10,088 bases of DNA, taken from contig CAIJOE010000009.1 in NCBI GenBank assembly GCA_903822245.1, positions 1-10,088 of the forward strand. Reading direction: 5' to 3'. The position numbers and the translations under genes were made by a program. The notes below the pieces were generated by a model, which worked only from the letters and a program-made list of their open reading frames with translations, made no database searches and was not told the DNA's origin. Shown here in pieces: positions 1 through 7,321 of this stretch (position 1 is its first letter; the number at the start of each line of letters is the position of its first letter). This stretch comes from an uncultured Actinomycetes bacterium. GTDB taxonomy: Bacteria; Actinomycetota; Actinomycetes; Nanopelagicales; Nanopelagicaceae.

Positions 1-579
1 CCGATCTCAACCTGTGCTGAAGGTGCGACCATGGAGTGGATTGATGGAAATATTGGCTCTAAAGTAACCATGAAATATCCAGCAGTCTTTCTTATGGGCC
101 CACATTCTAAGGGTGAGACGCTTTCAATCGCATTTGCTGGGGCAGGTCAACATCAAGATGCCGGAGCAAAAATGGTTCATGCCGCTCCTTACACATCATC
201 AACAATCATTTCAAAGTCTGTGGCACGCGGCGGAGGTAGAACTTCCTATCGTGGCCTAGTCCAGATTCAAGAAGGTGCTCACCACTCTAAATCAACAGTT
301 AAGTGCGATGCACTTCTAGTCGACACAATCTCTCGTTCTGATACCTATCCGTATGTTGATATTAGAGAAGACGACGTATCGATGGGCCACGAAGCAACTG
401 TCTCTAAGATTTCTGATGATCAGTTGTTCTATCTGATGTCTCGTGGATTATCGGAAGACGAAGCTATGGCAATGATTGTCCGTGGATTTATTGAACCGAT
501 TGCTCGCGAACTTCCAATGGAATACGCGTTGGAGCTAAACCGCCTTATTGAACTTCAAATGGAAGGCGCTGTTGGATAG
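1..579 (+). CDS. sufB: Fe-S cluster assembly scaffold protein SufB (C-terminal part; 5' end outside window)
   Basis: SufB is the scaffold subunit of the SUF iron-sulfur assembly complex SufBC2D in the cytosol. The reading frame is open from base 1, so the gene starts upstream; 192 residues of the C-terminal part are visible. The fragment carries the SufB/SufD beta-helix core and the C-terminal helical region, with the family motifs SYRGLV, YPYVDIRED, HEATVSKI and DDQLFYLMSRG. By alignment from memory with E. coli SufB, the Cys codon at 304-306 matches Cys405 and the His-Glu pair at 388-393 matches His433/Glu434; the 29-residue Cys-to-Glu spacing is the same. These residues are implicated in cluster building. 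The stop TAG is followed immediately, in the same frame, by the sufD ATG. No intein or frameshift is visible in this part. Identification is firm; only the missing N-terminus cannot be judged. Confidence 0.97.
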   Translation, partial: PISTCAEGATMEWIDGNIGSKVTMKYPAVFLMGPHSKGETLSIAFAGAGQHQDAGAKMVHAAPYTSSTIISKSVARGGGRTSYRGLVQIQEGAHHSKSTVKCDALLVDTISRSDTYPYVDIREDDVSMGHEATVSKISDDQLFYLMSRGLSEDEAMAMIVRGFIEPIARELPMEYALELNRLIELQMEGAVG

Positions 580-1662
580 ATGTCACTTCCAACAAATTAC
601 TTAGCACCATCTGGTCGCGAAGAGCCCTGGCGTTTTACTCCGCTAAATCGACTTGCTGGATTGTTAGACACGAGTGTGGAGCTAGCGTCGACTAACTCAC
701 TTTATGCATCTGCCCTACCCGCTGGAGTCTCTATTGAGATTAAGAAATCTTCAGATCTTGGACCGATTTCGTCTACGACAGACGAGGCAACACTTCGCGT
801 GCGACAAGCGGCACAGGAAGTTACACATGTTGTTATTGCTGAGAATGCTGAAGTTAGCGAAAGAATCGTGTTGAAACGCAATACAGCTGATGGGCAACCG
901 GAGGCGACTCGAGTTTTGGAGACAGCCGAGGCAAACTCACACAGTACGTTGATTATTGAAAACGCAGGTAATGCCATCCTTGCTGAAGATATTGAATTTT
1001 CCTTAGCAACTGGCTCAACACTTAACTTAATTTGCCTTCAAGAGTGGGGTCCAAAGACTGTTCACCTTGGAAGACAACATGCTGTTATTGGTAAAGATGC
1101 AACATTCAATTCAACAGTAGTAACAATCGGGGGAAGCGTTGTTCGTTTGCTCCCAACTGTTGAATATTCTGGACCTGGGTCTAGCGCTGAACTTTCTGGA
1201 CTCTATTTTGCAACTGATGGGCAACATCTAGAGCATCGGATGCATGTTGATCACAATGTTCCAAATGCAAAGAGCAGAGTTAATTACAAGGGAGCCTTGG
1301 CTGGAGATAAGGCTCGTACTGTGTGGATCGGTGATGTATATATTCGCGCTGCCGCAGAAGGTACTGACACATATGAATTGAATCGCAATCTCTTGTTAAC
1401 CGATGGTGCTAGAGCAGATTCTGTGCCAAATCTTGAAATAGAAACTGGTGAGATTGTCGGAGCTGGCCATGCGTCAACGACTGGCCGATTTGATGATGAG
1501 CAACTTTTCTACCTCGAATCCCGCGGAATTCCGGCAGATGTTGCACGGAGATTAGTTATTCGTGGTTTTTTCCAGGAAATTGTAAGCAAGATTAAGGATG
1601 AAGTGATCGAAGAGCGCTTGATGGTGCAAATTGATGGCGAACTAGAAAAGGTTGTTTCATAA
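580..1662 (+). CDS. sufD: Fe-S cluster assembly protein SufD
   Basis: SufD is the SufB paralogue that pairs with it in the SufBC2D scaffold. The 360-residue product has the typical SufD N-terminal block (GREEPWRFTPLNRL, about residues 12-25), a variable N-terminal part, then the beta-helix core. The C-terminal signature runs DSVPNLEIETGEIVGAGHAS, then DDEQLFYLESRGI. His297 in GAGHAS corresponds to the functionally important His360 of E. coli SufD. The neighbouring E. coli Cys358 is replaced here by Ala295, which I believe is common in actinobacterial SufD. The ATG directly abuts the sufB stop, and the TAA overlaps the next ATG by one base. A purine stretch GGAAGG (561-566) is 13 bases from the start, too far for an ideal ribosome site, so translation is probably coupled to sufB. 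It is distinguished from SufB by its length, its N-terminal motif and its position. Confidence 0.96.
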   Translation: MSLPTNYLAPSGREEPWRFTPLNRLAGLLDTSVELASTNSLYASALPAGVSIEIKKSSDLGPISSTTDEATLRVRQAAQEVTHVVIAENAEVSERIVLKRNTADGQPEATRVLETAEANSHSTLIIENAGNAILAEDIEFSLATGSTLNLICLQEWGPKTVHLGRQHAVIGKDATFNSTVVTIGGSVVRLLPTVEYSGPGSSAELSGLYFATDGQHLEHRMHVDHNVPNAKSRVNYKGALAGDKARTVWIGDVYIRAAAEGTDTYELNRNLLLTDGARADSVPNLEIETGEIVGAGHASTTGRFDDEQLFYLESRGIPADVARRLVIRGFFQEIVSKIKDEVIEERLMVQIDGELEKVVS

Positions 1663-1973
1663 TGACCCAACTTGAATTTTCAACTCTTACGCCGGGAAAA
1701 CCTGTACGAATTGTTGTATCGGGAAAACCTGTCTGTGTAACTCGAGTTGGTGAAGAAGTTTTTGCGGTTGCCGATACCTGTACTCATTCTGAAGCAGCTC
1801 TTTCAGAAGGCGATGTTACGGGTTTTAAAATTGAGTGCTGGTTGCATGGCGCAGAATTTGATCTGCGAACAGGTGAGGCCCTCACACTTCCAGCCGTCGA
1901 GAGTCTTGAAGTTTTTAGTGTGGAAAAGTCCGGAGATTTGTTAACAATCAATGAGAAAACAGGAGCAAACTAA
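1662..1973 (+). CDS. Rieske-type [2Fe-2S] ferredoxin embedded in the suf operon
   Basis: This small 103-residue protein consists of a single Rieske domain. The two cluster-binding boxes are complete: C40-T-H42 (CTHSEAALSEG) and C59-W-L-H62 (CWLHGAEFD). Two Cys and two His would therefore hold a [2Fe-2S] cluster. It resembles the ferredoxin subunits of non-haem aromatic-ring dioxygenases, and automatic annotation often names it that way. However, no oxygenase lies nearby, and it sits inside the suf operon with a one-base TAATG overlap at both ends. A role in electron supply or cluster handling for Fe-S assembly is therefore an inference from context. There is no signal peptide or membrane helix, so it should be cytosolic. 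To my knowledge many actinobacterial suf operons carry this gene here, whereas the Mycobacterium tuberculosis operon lacks it. The domain call is strong; the physiological role is not established by the sequence. Confidence 0.92.
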   Translation: MTQLEFSTLTPGKPVRIVVSGKPVCVTRVGEEVFAVADTCTHSEAALSEGDVTGFKIECWLHGAEFDLRTGEALTLPAVESLEVFSVEKSGDLLTINEKTGAN

Positions 1974-2725
1974 TGAGTACTTTAGAGATCAAGAACCTAC
2001 ATGTATCAGTAACAACTGAGGCTGGAGACAAAGAAATCCTTCGTGGAGTAGATTTAGTAATTAAGTCAGGTGAAACACATGCGATCATGGGACCAAATGG
2101 TTCTGGTAAGTCAACTTTGGCTTACTCAATCGCGGGTCATCCTAAATACAAAATAACCAGTGGTTCAGTAACCCTAGATGGCGCAGATGCCCTTGAGATG
2201 CGTGTTGATGAGCGCGCAAAGGCTGGTCTATTCCTTGCGATGCAATATCCGGTAGAGGTACCAGGAGTTTCTGTAACTAATTTTCTGCGCACTGCAGCAA
2301 CAGCCATTCGTGGTGAGGCTCCAAAGGTTAGAACTTGGGTCGGCGAAGTTAAGGAGGCTATGGCCGCGCTAAACATGGATCCGAATTTTGCGGAACGTTC
2401 AGTTAACGAAGGTTTCTCTGGTGGGGAAAAGAAGCGCCATGAAATTTTGCAACTTGAATTGTTAAAGCCAAAGTTTGCCATCTTAGATGAGACAGATTCT
2501 GGGCTTGACGTTGATGCTCTTCGCATTGTTTCCGAGGGTGTGAATCGGATTAAGGGTAGTAGTGATCTTGGAATTATGTTGATCACGCACTACACAAGAA
2601 TCTTGCGTTACATCAAACCAGACTTTGTTCACGTTTTTGCGGCTGGCCGAATTGTTGAAGAAGGCGGGCCAGAGCTTGCAGATAAGCTTGAGGAGAAGGG
2701 TTATGCGGAGTACATCACTGCATAG
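1973..2725 (+). CDS. sufC: Fe-S cluster assembly ATPase SufC
   Basis: SufC is the ABC-type ATPase of the SufBC2D complex; its nucleotide cycle opens the SufB-SufD scaffold for cluster formation. At 250 residues it has the family's usual length and all ATPase motifs. These are Walker A GPNGSGKST (residues 40-48), the Q-loop at Q91 in MQYP, signature FSGGEKKR (148-155), Walker B AILDETDSGLD (169-179) with catalytic E173, and the switch His206 in LITH. The ETDSGLD form after Walker B and the YPVEVPGV segment are characteristic of SufC rather than of transport ATPases. There is no membrane segment. A good ribosome site AGGAG (1961-1965) lies 7 bases before the ATG, which overlaps the preceding TAA. 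The sufS start follows after only 3 bases. Confidence 0.98.
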   Translation: MSTLEIKNLHVSVTTEAGDKEILRGVDLVIKSGETHAIMGPNGSGKSTLAYSIAGHPKYKITSGSVTLDGADALEMRVDERAKAGLFLAMQYPVEVPGVSVTNFLRTAATAIRGEAPKVRTWVGEVKEAMAALNMDPNFAERSVNEGFSGGEKKRHEILQLELLKPKFAILDETDSGLDVDALRIVSEGVNRIKGSSDLGIMLITHYTRILRYIKPDFVHVFAAGRIVEEGGPELADKLEEKGYAEYITA

Positions 2726-2728
2726 CTG

Positions 2729-3982
2729 ATGAGCAAAAAATTTGACCCAGTAGAAGTTAGGAAAGATTTTCCTATCTTCTCAAAGGTCATGCGCGGGAAT
2801 AGCGGCCTGGTTTATCTTGATAGCGGAGCAACTTCCCAGAAACCACGTGAAGTCTTGGATGCAGAGCGTGAATTCTATGAAAAAAATAATGCAGCCGTAC
2901 ACAGGGGCTCACATTTGCTAGCTGAAGAAGCTAGCGCAGCCTATGAGGGTGCTCGCCAGAAAGTGGCAAGTTTTATAGGTGCAAATGTTGATGATGTTAT
3001 TTTTACTAAGAGCGCTACGGAGAGTTTGAATGCGATTGCCTATTCACTCGGAAATTCCAAATCAGGAAGTAGATATGAAATTAAATCAGGTGATCGAATA
3101 GTTCTAAGCGAGATGGAACACCACGCAAATCTGATCCCATGGCAACAGCTTGCAAAGAGAACTGGTGCTGAGCTTGCTTGGTTTGATGTGGATTCAAATG
3201 GAAGATTGGACTTATCCAACGCATCTGAATTAATTAATAGTCGAACAAAAATAGTCGCATTAACTCATCAGTCAAATGTTCTTGGAACAATAAATCCAGT
3301 CTCCGAGATTGCAGCAATAGCCCATAAAGTTGGGGCACTTTTCGTACTTGATGGCTGTCAATCCGTCCCACATTTTCCAGTAAACGTGCAATCTCTAGGC
3401 ATAGATTTCTTAGCCTTCTCCGGGCACAAAGCAGTAGGTCCTACTGGTGTTGGAGTACTTTGGGCAAAGGCAGAACATTTAGCGGGCATGGAGCCATTTC
3501 TATTTGGCGGGTCGATGATCGAATCGGTAACTATGACAAATGCTACTTGGGCACCGGCACCTCGTAAATTTGAAGCTGGAGTTCCCAATATGGCACAAGC
3601 AGTAGGTCTAGGTGCAGCCGTTGATTATTTGCAAAAACTTGGAATGGCAAATGTTGCAGCCCATGATGAGGAATTAACTGGCTACGCGCTTGAAAAATTC
3701 TCTGCACTAAGTGGTGTGAGAATTATTGGGCCAAAGGATTTAAAGGATAGGGGAGCCGTAATCTCCTTTGTGGTTGACGGTATTCACCCCCATGACGTTG
3801 GACAAGTTTTGGATCAATACGGCGTTGCAGTTCGTACGGGACATCACTGTGCTTGGCCACTCATGAAGAAGTTCGGTATTACCGGGACCACAAGAGCCTC
3901 CTTCTACCTATACAACGATTTCCAAGATATTGATATTTTGATAGATTCAATTGATCGTGCGCAGAAATATTTCAAGGTCTGA
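2729..3982 (+). CDS. sufS: Cysteine desulfurase SufS (class II, PLP-dependent)
   Basis: SufS converts L-cysteine to L-alanine and holds the released sulfur as a persulfide for transfer to SufU. The 417-residue product is full length. The PLP Schiff-base lysine is K234 in SGHKAVGPTG, with supporting residues H131-H132 (EMEHHAN), D208 and Q211 (LDGCQS). The persulfide cysteine is C374 in RTGHHCAWP, the short-loop arrangement of class II desulfurases, which usually need an activating partner such as SufU. The N-terminus (VRKDFPIF, VYLDSGATSQKP) is typical of SufS. The start lies 3 bases after the sufC stop with no convincing ribosome site, which suggests coupling to sufC. Another aminotransferase-V family member is unlikely given the HHCAWP motif and the operon context. 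Confidence 0.98.
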   Translation: MSKKFDPVEVRKDFPIFSKVMRGNSGLVYLDSGATSQKPREVLDAEREFYEKNNAAVHRGSHLLAEEASAAYEGARQKVASFIGANVDDVIFTKSATESLNAIAYSLGNSKSGSRYEIKSGDRIVLSEMEHHANLIPWQQLAKRTGAELAWFDVDSNGRLDLSNASELINSRTKIVALTHQSNVLGTINPVSEIAAIAHKVGALFVLDGCQSVPHFPVNVQSLGIDFLAFSGHKAVGPTGVGVLWAKAEHLAGMEPFLFGGSMIESVTMTNATWAPAPRKFEAGVPNMAQAVGLGAAVDYLQKLGMANVAAHDEELTGYALEKFSALSGVRIIGPKDLKDRGAVISFVVDGIHPHDVGQVLDQYGVAVRTGHHCAWPLMKKFGITGTTRASFYLYNDFQDIDILIDSIDRAQKYFKV

Positions 3983-3983
3983 C

Positions 3984-4430
3984 ATGGAACTCGACTCGCT
4001 ATACCAACAAGTTATCTTGGATCACTATAAGAATCCGAAACACAAGAATCTAAATGAGAGCTATACCGCTCAGGTTCATCACGTAAATCCAAGTTGCGGG
4101 GATGAAATCACACTAAATATTCAAGTCCAAGCGGGCAAAGTAGCTGGCATTTCTTGGGATGGGGTGGGCTGCTCAATTTCACAAGCCAGCACCTCAATTA
4201 TGACCGAACTCGTTTTAGGTAAAGATATTGATAGCGCTTTTGAGATTTTGGGAGAATTCACAGACCTTATGCAAAGCAAGGGTACAAAGAGTGGGGATGA
4301 AGAAGTACTGGAGGATGCAGTGGCACTTGCCGGCGTTTCTAAATTTCCAGCACGTATTAAGTGTGCCCTTCTGGGTTGGATGGCGTTTAAAGATGCGGTT
4401 TTACAAAGTAAAGATAAACTAGGGGAATAA
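3984..4430 (+). CDS. sufU: Zn-dependent sulfur transfer protein SufU
   Basis: SufU is the zinc-containing partner of SufS in Gram-positive bacteria; it accepts persulfide sulfur from the desulfurase and passes it to the SufBCD scaffold. The 148-residue product has the expected ligands Cys38 and Asp40 (NPSCGDEI), Cys63 (GVGCSIS) and Cys127 (RIKCALLGW). Their spacing closely matches Bacillus subtilis Cys41/Asp43/Cys66/Cys128. The segment around residues 95-108 is the insertion that separates SufU from IscU. I chose the ATG at 3984, one base after the sufS stop, because it gives the family N-terminus (LYQQVILDHYKNP). A TTG-type start at 3951 would add 11 unconserved residues inside sufS. A short AAGG (3974-3977) precedes the start. 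The TAA overlaps the next ATG by one base. Confidence 0.97.
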   Translation: MELDSLYQQVILDHYKNPKHKNLNESYTAQVHHVNPSCGDEITLNIQVQAGKVAGISWDGVGCSISQASTSIMTELVLGKDIDSAFEILGEFTDLMQSKGTKSGDEEVLEDAVALAGVSKFPARIKCALLGWMAFKDAVLQSKDKLGE

Positions 4431-4750
4431 TGAGCGAAAAAAATACTACGTTAGATGACGTCACCGAGGCAATGAAAGATGTGATTGATCCCGAACTAGG
4501 AATCAATGTAATCGACTTGGGACTTGTTTATGACATGCGCCTAGATGAGGGCAATATCGTCACACTTGATATGACCCTCACATCGGCTGCTTGTCCACTT
4601 CAGGATGTGATTGAAGACCAAACACATTCAGTTCTTCAGGACTTAGCTTCAGATGTAAAAATTAATTGGGTTTGGCTTCCGCCTTGGGGCCCCAACAAGA
4701 TTACCGACGATGGACGCGAACAATTGCGTGCCATTGGCTTTACTGTTTGA
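4430..4750 (+). CDS. sufT: SufT-like metal-sulfur cluster assembly factor (DUF59/MIP18 family)
   Basis: This 106-residue protein of the DUF59/MIP18 family is usually found at the end of suf operons in Gram-positive bacteria, where it is thought to help maturation of Fe-S proteins. Visible family features are VIDPELGINVIDLGLVYD (residues 18-35, with the D20-P21-E22 motif), TSAACPLQDVI with the conserved Cys55, and WVWLPPWGP near residues 80-88. There is no attached ParA/Mrp ATPase domain, so it is the stand-alone form. The purine-rich AGGGGAA (4421-4427) just ahead of the TAATG junction serves as its ribosome site. The exact biochemical step is not settled for this family; the SufT name rests on domain plus position. 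The next gene starts 12 bases downstream. Confidence 0.93.
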   Translation: MSEKNTTLDDVTEAMKDVIDPELGINVIDLGLVYDMRLDEGNIVTLDMTLTSAACPLQDVIEDQTHSVLQDLASDVKINWVWLPPWGPNKITDDGREQLRAIGFTV

Positions 4751-4762
4751 TTTGAGTAATTA

Positions 4763-6631
4763 ATGTCCATGCACAGCCAGTGGATGGCCATGCGTTCCCT
4801 TACGACAGATCAGTCAGTAAAAAACCAGAAGCTTAAGGCTGGAACTTTAAAAAGAATTGCTGGCTTTGCCAAGCCATATCAAAACTATTTAGCCGTATTT
4901 CTAGCAACAGTAGTAGTTGATGCAGTTTTGGTTGTTGCCACCCCACTACTCCTTCGCTCGCTAATCGATAAGGGCGTCATCCCGGGGAGAGGGGATGTAG
5001 TAACGCGCCTTGCAATACTTGTCGGTTTATTTGCTGTTGGTGATGCCGCATTCAATATGGCGGGACGATGGTTTTCTAGTCGGATTGGCGAAGGGCTCAT
5101 ATATGACTTACGAACCCAGGTTTTTGGTCACATTCAAAAACAATCAATAGCATTCTTTACCCGTACGCAGACCGGCGCGTTAATTTCAAGAATTAACTCT
5201 GATGTTATCGGAGCCCAGCAAGCTTTTACCGCTACTTTGTCTGGCGTGATTAGTAATTCACTTAGCCTGATTTTGGTGACTATCGCGATGTTAACTTTGT
5301 CATGGCAAATAACTATAGTTTCCTTGCTCCTTTTACCAGTTTTTCTAATACCAACTAAATGGATCGGCAAGAAATTACAGAGCTACACCAGGCGATCATT
5401 TGAGTTGAATGCGGAAATGTCTTCAACTATGACTGAGAGATTCAATGTTTCTGGCGCGCTATTGGTCTCACTTTATGCCGATAATCAGAAAGAATTACAA
5501 ATCTTCTCAAGTAAAGCACGAAAAGTTGCTGATATGGGTGTGAGCATTGCGATGCTTAATAGAATTTTCTTTATCGCAATGACATCAGTTGCTGCGGTCG
5601 CAACTTCATTCGCTTATGGAATTGGCGGACATCTGGCAATAAACAAGGCAATCACCGTGGGGACTCTTCTTGCCATCACCGCCTTACTGGCCAGACTCTA
5701 TGGCCCGCTCACAGCGCTTTCAAATGTGAGAGTCGACATCATGTCGGCGCTAGTTTCCTTTGAGCGAGTATTTGAAGTCTTAGATTTGGAACCAATGGTC
5801 AAGGACCCCAAGACTCCAAAGATTATAAGCTTTGATTCGCCAACCCTGAAATTCGAGAATGTACATTTTTCATATCCCAAAGCCTCAGAGATTTCTCTTG
5901 CGTCATTAGAGAGTGCCGCTAAACCAGAGATCGTGGAGAGTGGGCAAGTACTTTCGGGTATTAGCTTTGAAGTTAAAGCTGGAACACTAACGGCGATTGT
6001 TGGTCCTTCTGGCGCTGGTAAAAGCACAATCTCGGCGCTAATCCCACGGCTCTACGACATAACTTCTGGATCGATTTCTATTAATGGCATTGATATCAAG
6101 GAACTTAAAATTACTGATCTGCGAGCCCTAATTGGAGTAGTCACACAAGATTCGCATATGTTCCACGAAAGTATTCGTGAAAATCTTCGCTATGCAAAAA
6201 GCGATGCAACTGAAGAAGAATTGCTCGTGGCTTGTGACGCTGCCCAAATAGGCAACTTCATTCGCTCACTTCCAAATGGTTTTGACACCGTAGTTGGAGA
6301 ACGTGGTCATCGACTTTCTGGAGGCGAGAAGCAGCGACTTGCTATTGCGCGGTTACTACTTAAAGCACCGAAAATCGTAATTCTTGATGAGGCTACGGCT
6401 CACTTAGATTCTGAGAATGAGGCGCTTGTTCAAAAGGCGTTTGAAACTGCGTTGCAAGGCAGAACTAGTGTGGTGATTGCTCACAGACTCTCGACAATTC
6501 AAAATGCGGATCAAATTTTGGTCTTAGAAAATGGCAGGATCGTCGAGCACGGACGACATGAAGAGCTAGTTGCTTTAGGGGGACTTTATTTCGATCTATT
6601 CCAACGCCAGTCTCTTGGGGTTACGGAATAA
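4763..6631 (+). CDS. ABC transporter half-exporter: fused permease and ATPase (MsbA/MDR-like, type IV)
   Basis: A 622-residue fused permease-ATPase expected to act as a dimer in the inner membrane; the substrate is unknown. Residues 40-320 form the exporter transmembrane domain, with hydrophobic stretches near 44-64, 83-100, 158-178, 182-197, 266-287 and 298-312. The ATPase domain has an A-loop tyrosine at 371 (FSYP), Walker A VGPSGAGKST (413-422), Q462, signature LSGGEKQR (518-525), Walker B IVILDEAT with E543, and H574. All catalytic residues are present. About 25 extra residues, including SLASLES, lie between the A-loop and Walker A; I recall this insertion from related actinobacterial transporters. 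The ATG at 4763 lies 12 bases after sufT and keeps the conserved block MAMRSLTTDQSVKNQKL; later in-frame ATGs at 4784 and 4790 are possible. The upstream site is weak (TTGAG). The last 36 bases overlap the convergent SURF1 gene. Confidence 0.93.
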   Translation: MSMHSQWMAMRSLTTDQSVKNQKLKAGTLKRIAGFAKPYQNYLAVFLATVVVDAVLVVATPLLLRSLIDKGVIPGRGDVVTRLAILVGLFAVGDAAFNMAGRWFSSRIGEGLIYDLRTQVFGHIQKQSIAFFTRTQTGALISRINSDVIGAQQAFTATLSGVISNSLSLILVTIAMLTLSWQITIVSLLLLPVFLIPTKWIGKKLQSYTRRSFELNAEMSSTMTERFNVSGALLVSLYADNQKELQIFSSKARKVADMGVSIAMLNRIFFIAMTSVAAVATSFAYGIGGHLAINKAITVGTLLAITALLARLYGPLTALSNVRVDIMSALVSFERVFEVLDLEPMVKDPKTPKIISFDSPTLKFENVHFSYPKASEISLASLESAAKPEIVESGQVLSGISFEVKAGTLTAIVGPSGAGKSTISALIPRLYDITSGSISINGIDIKELKITDLRALIGVVTQDSHMFHESIRENLRYAKSDATEEELLVACDAAQIGNFIRSLPNGFDTVVGERGHRLSGGEKQRLAIARLLLKAPKIVILDEATAHLDSENEALVQKAFETALQGRTSVVIAHRLSTIQNADQILVLENGRIVEHGRHEELVALGGLYFDLFQRQSLGVTE

Positions 6632-7306
6632 CAAAAAACGCCCGATACAAATCATTACTGCAAACGCGAGCCACTGTATGGCGTATGCAAAGTGTGGACC
6701 ATTAGAAATCTCAGGAATTTCTATTTCCGTTAAAGGGGAAATTGAATCGCTCGGCAATAAATCGAGGTAGTAGTTGGCTGCCCCTACGCCCTGAACATTC
6801 CCAAGATGAGAAATGCGCTTAGGTGAAGAGACGGCAAAGAAACTTCCGGCAATTTGGGGGGCTAGATTTTCAGCCCTAATGCGAATATTGATCGATAGTA
6901 ATTGATTTGTTATCGGAGGAATTGTCGGCGCAGTCTTTGCATCTTTCCCAGCCTTTACCCAACCTCGGTTGACCCAATACTTGGCACCATTAGCGGTTTG
7001 AAAAAGTTGTAAGACTTCAAAGCCATAGACCCCATTGTTGTATCGATCTCGAACTAGTAACTGATGGGACAAATCAAAATTTCCGCTTATCTTCGCACTT
7101 CTTAATTGATCGCGCGAAGGATTCAATCTCAAAAACGCCTCTGCATTTAGAGGTGCTGCCGCTAGATTCTGAGTGATTACTTTGTTCAAATCTGACCTAG
7201 CCTGACCTCGATGCAATTGCCATTGTGAGGCGAGCAAACACAAGAAGACAAGAGCCAAAGCCAATGCGGTTTGTATGAGCTCTGAGGGACGAAAGAATCG
7301 TTTCAT
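6596..7306 (-). CDS. SURF1-family protein, cytochrome c oxidase assembly
   Basis: SURF1 (Shy1) proteins help assemble aa3-type cytochrome oxidase, probably in haem A insertion. The 236-residue product has the family layout of two membrane helices with a large extracytoplasmic domain between them. Helix 1 spans about residues 11-27 and leads into SQWQLHRGQAR, the SURF1 WQL..R signature. The middle contains LLVRDRYNNGVYGFEVL (83-99) and WVNRGWV (111-117). The C-terminal signature is GPHFAYAIQWLAFAV (203-217), in helix 2. It lies 15 bases downstream of the DUF3099 gene and is presumably cotranscribed with it. Its last 12 codons, including the stop, overlap the end of the opposing ABC transporter gene. 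No clear ribosome site precedes the ATG. The product implies an aerobic host with a haem-copper oxidase encoded elsewhere. Confidence 0.93.
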   Translation of the reverse strand: MKRFFRPSELIQTALALALVFLCLLASQWQLHRGQARSDLNKVITQNLAAAPLNAEAFLRLNPSRDQLRSAKISGNFDLSHQLLVRDRYNNGVYGFEVLQLFQTANGAKYWVNRGWVKAGKDAKTAPTIPPITNQLLSINIRIRAENLAPQIAGSFFAVSSPKRISHLGNVQGVGAANYYLDLLPSDSISPLTEIEIPEISNGPHFAYAIQWLAFAVMICIGRFLLFRNPKRLALE

Positions 7307-7321
7307 CGAAAGCCTGTTTGG

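Noticed and set aside
1..579. A SufB intein, as known from Mycobacterium tuberculosis
   Set aside because: The visible C-terminal part of SufB is continuous conserved sequence; if an intein exists it would have to lie upstream of the window.
2137..2586. A 149-codon minus-strand open frame inside sufC
   Set aside because: It lies wholly antisense to a conserved gene with complete ATPase motifs and its translation shows no recognisable family; it is a shadow frame.
3951..3983. An upstream TTG-type start for sufU within the sufS 3' end
   Set aside because: It adds 11 residues that SufU proteins lack; the ATG at 3984 yields the conserved N-terminus and the usual length.
5698..6027. A 109-codon minus-strand open frame inside the ABC exporter gene
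   Set aside because: It is antisense to the transmembrane-to-ATPase linker and Walker A region, with no recognisable domain or start signal.
6632..6660. An intrinsic terminator suggested on the minus strand by CGGGCG followed by a T-run
   Set aside because: No inverted repeat precedes the T-run, and the sequence lies inside the SURF1 coding region.
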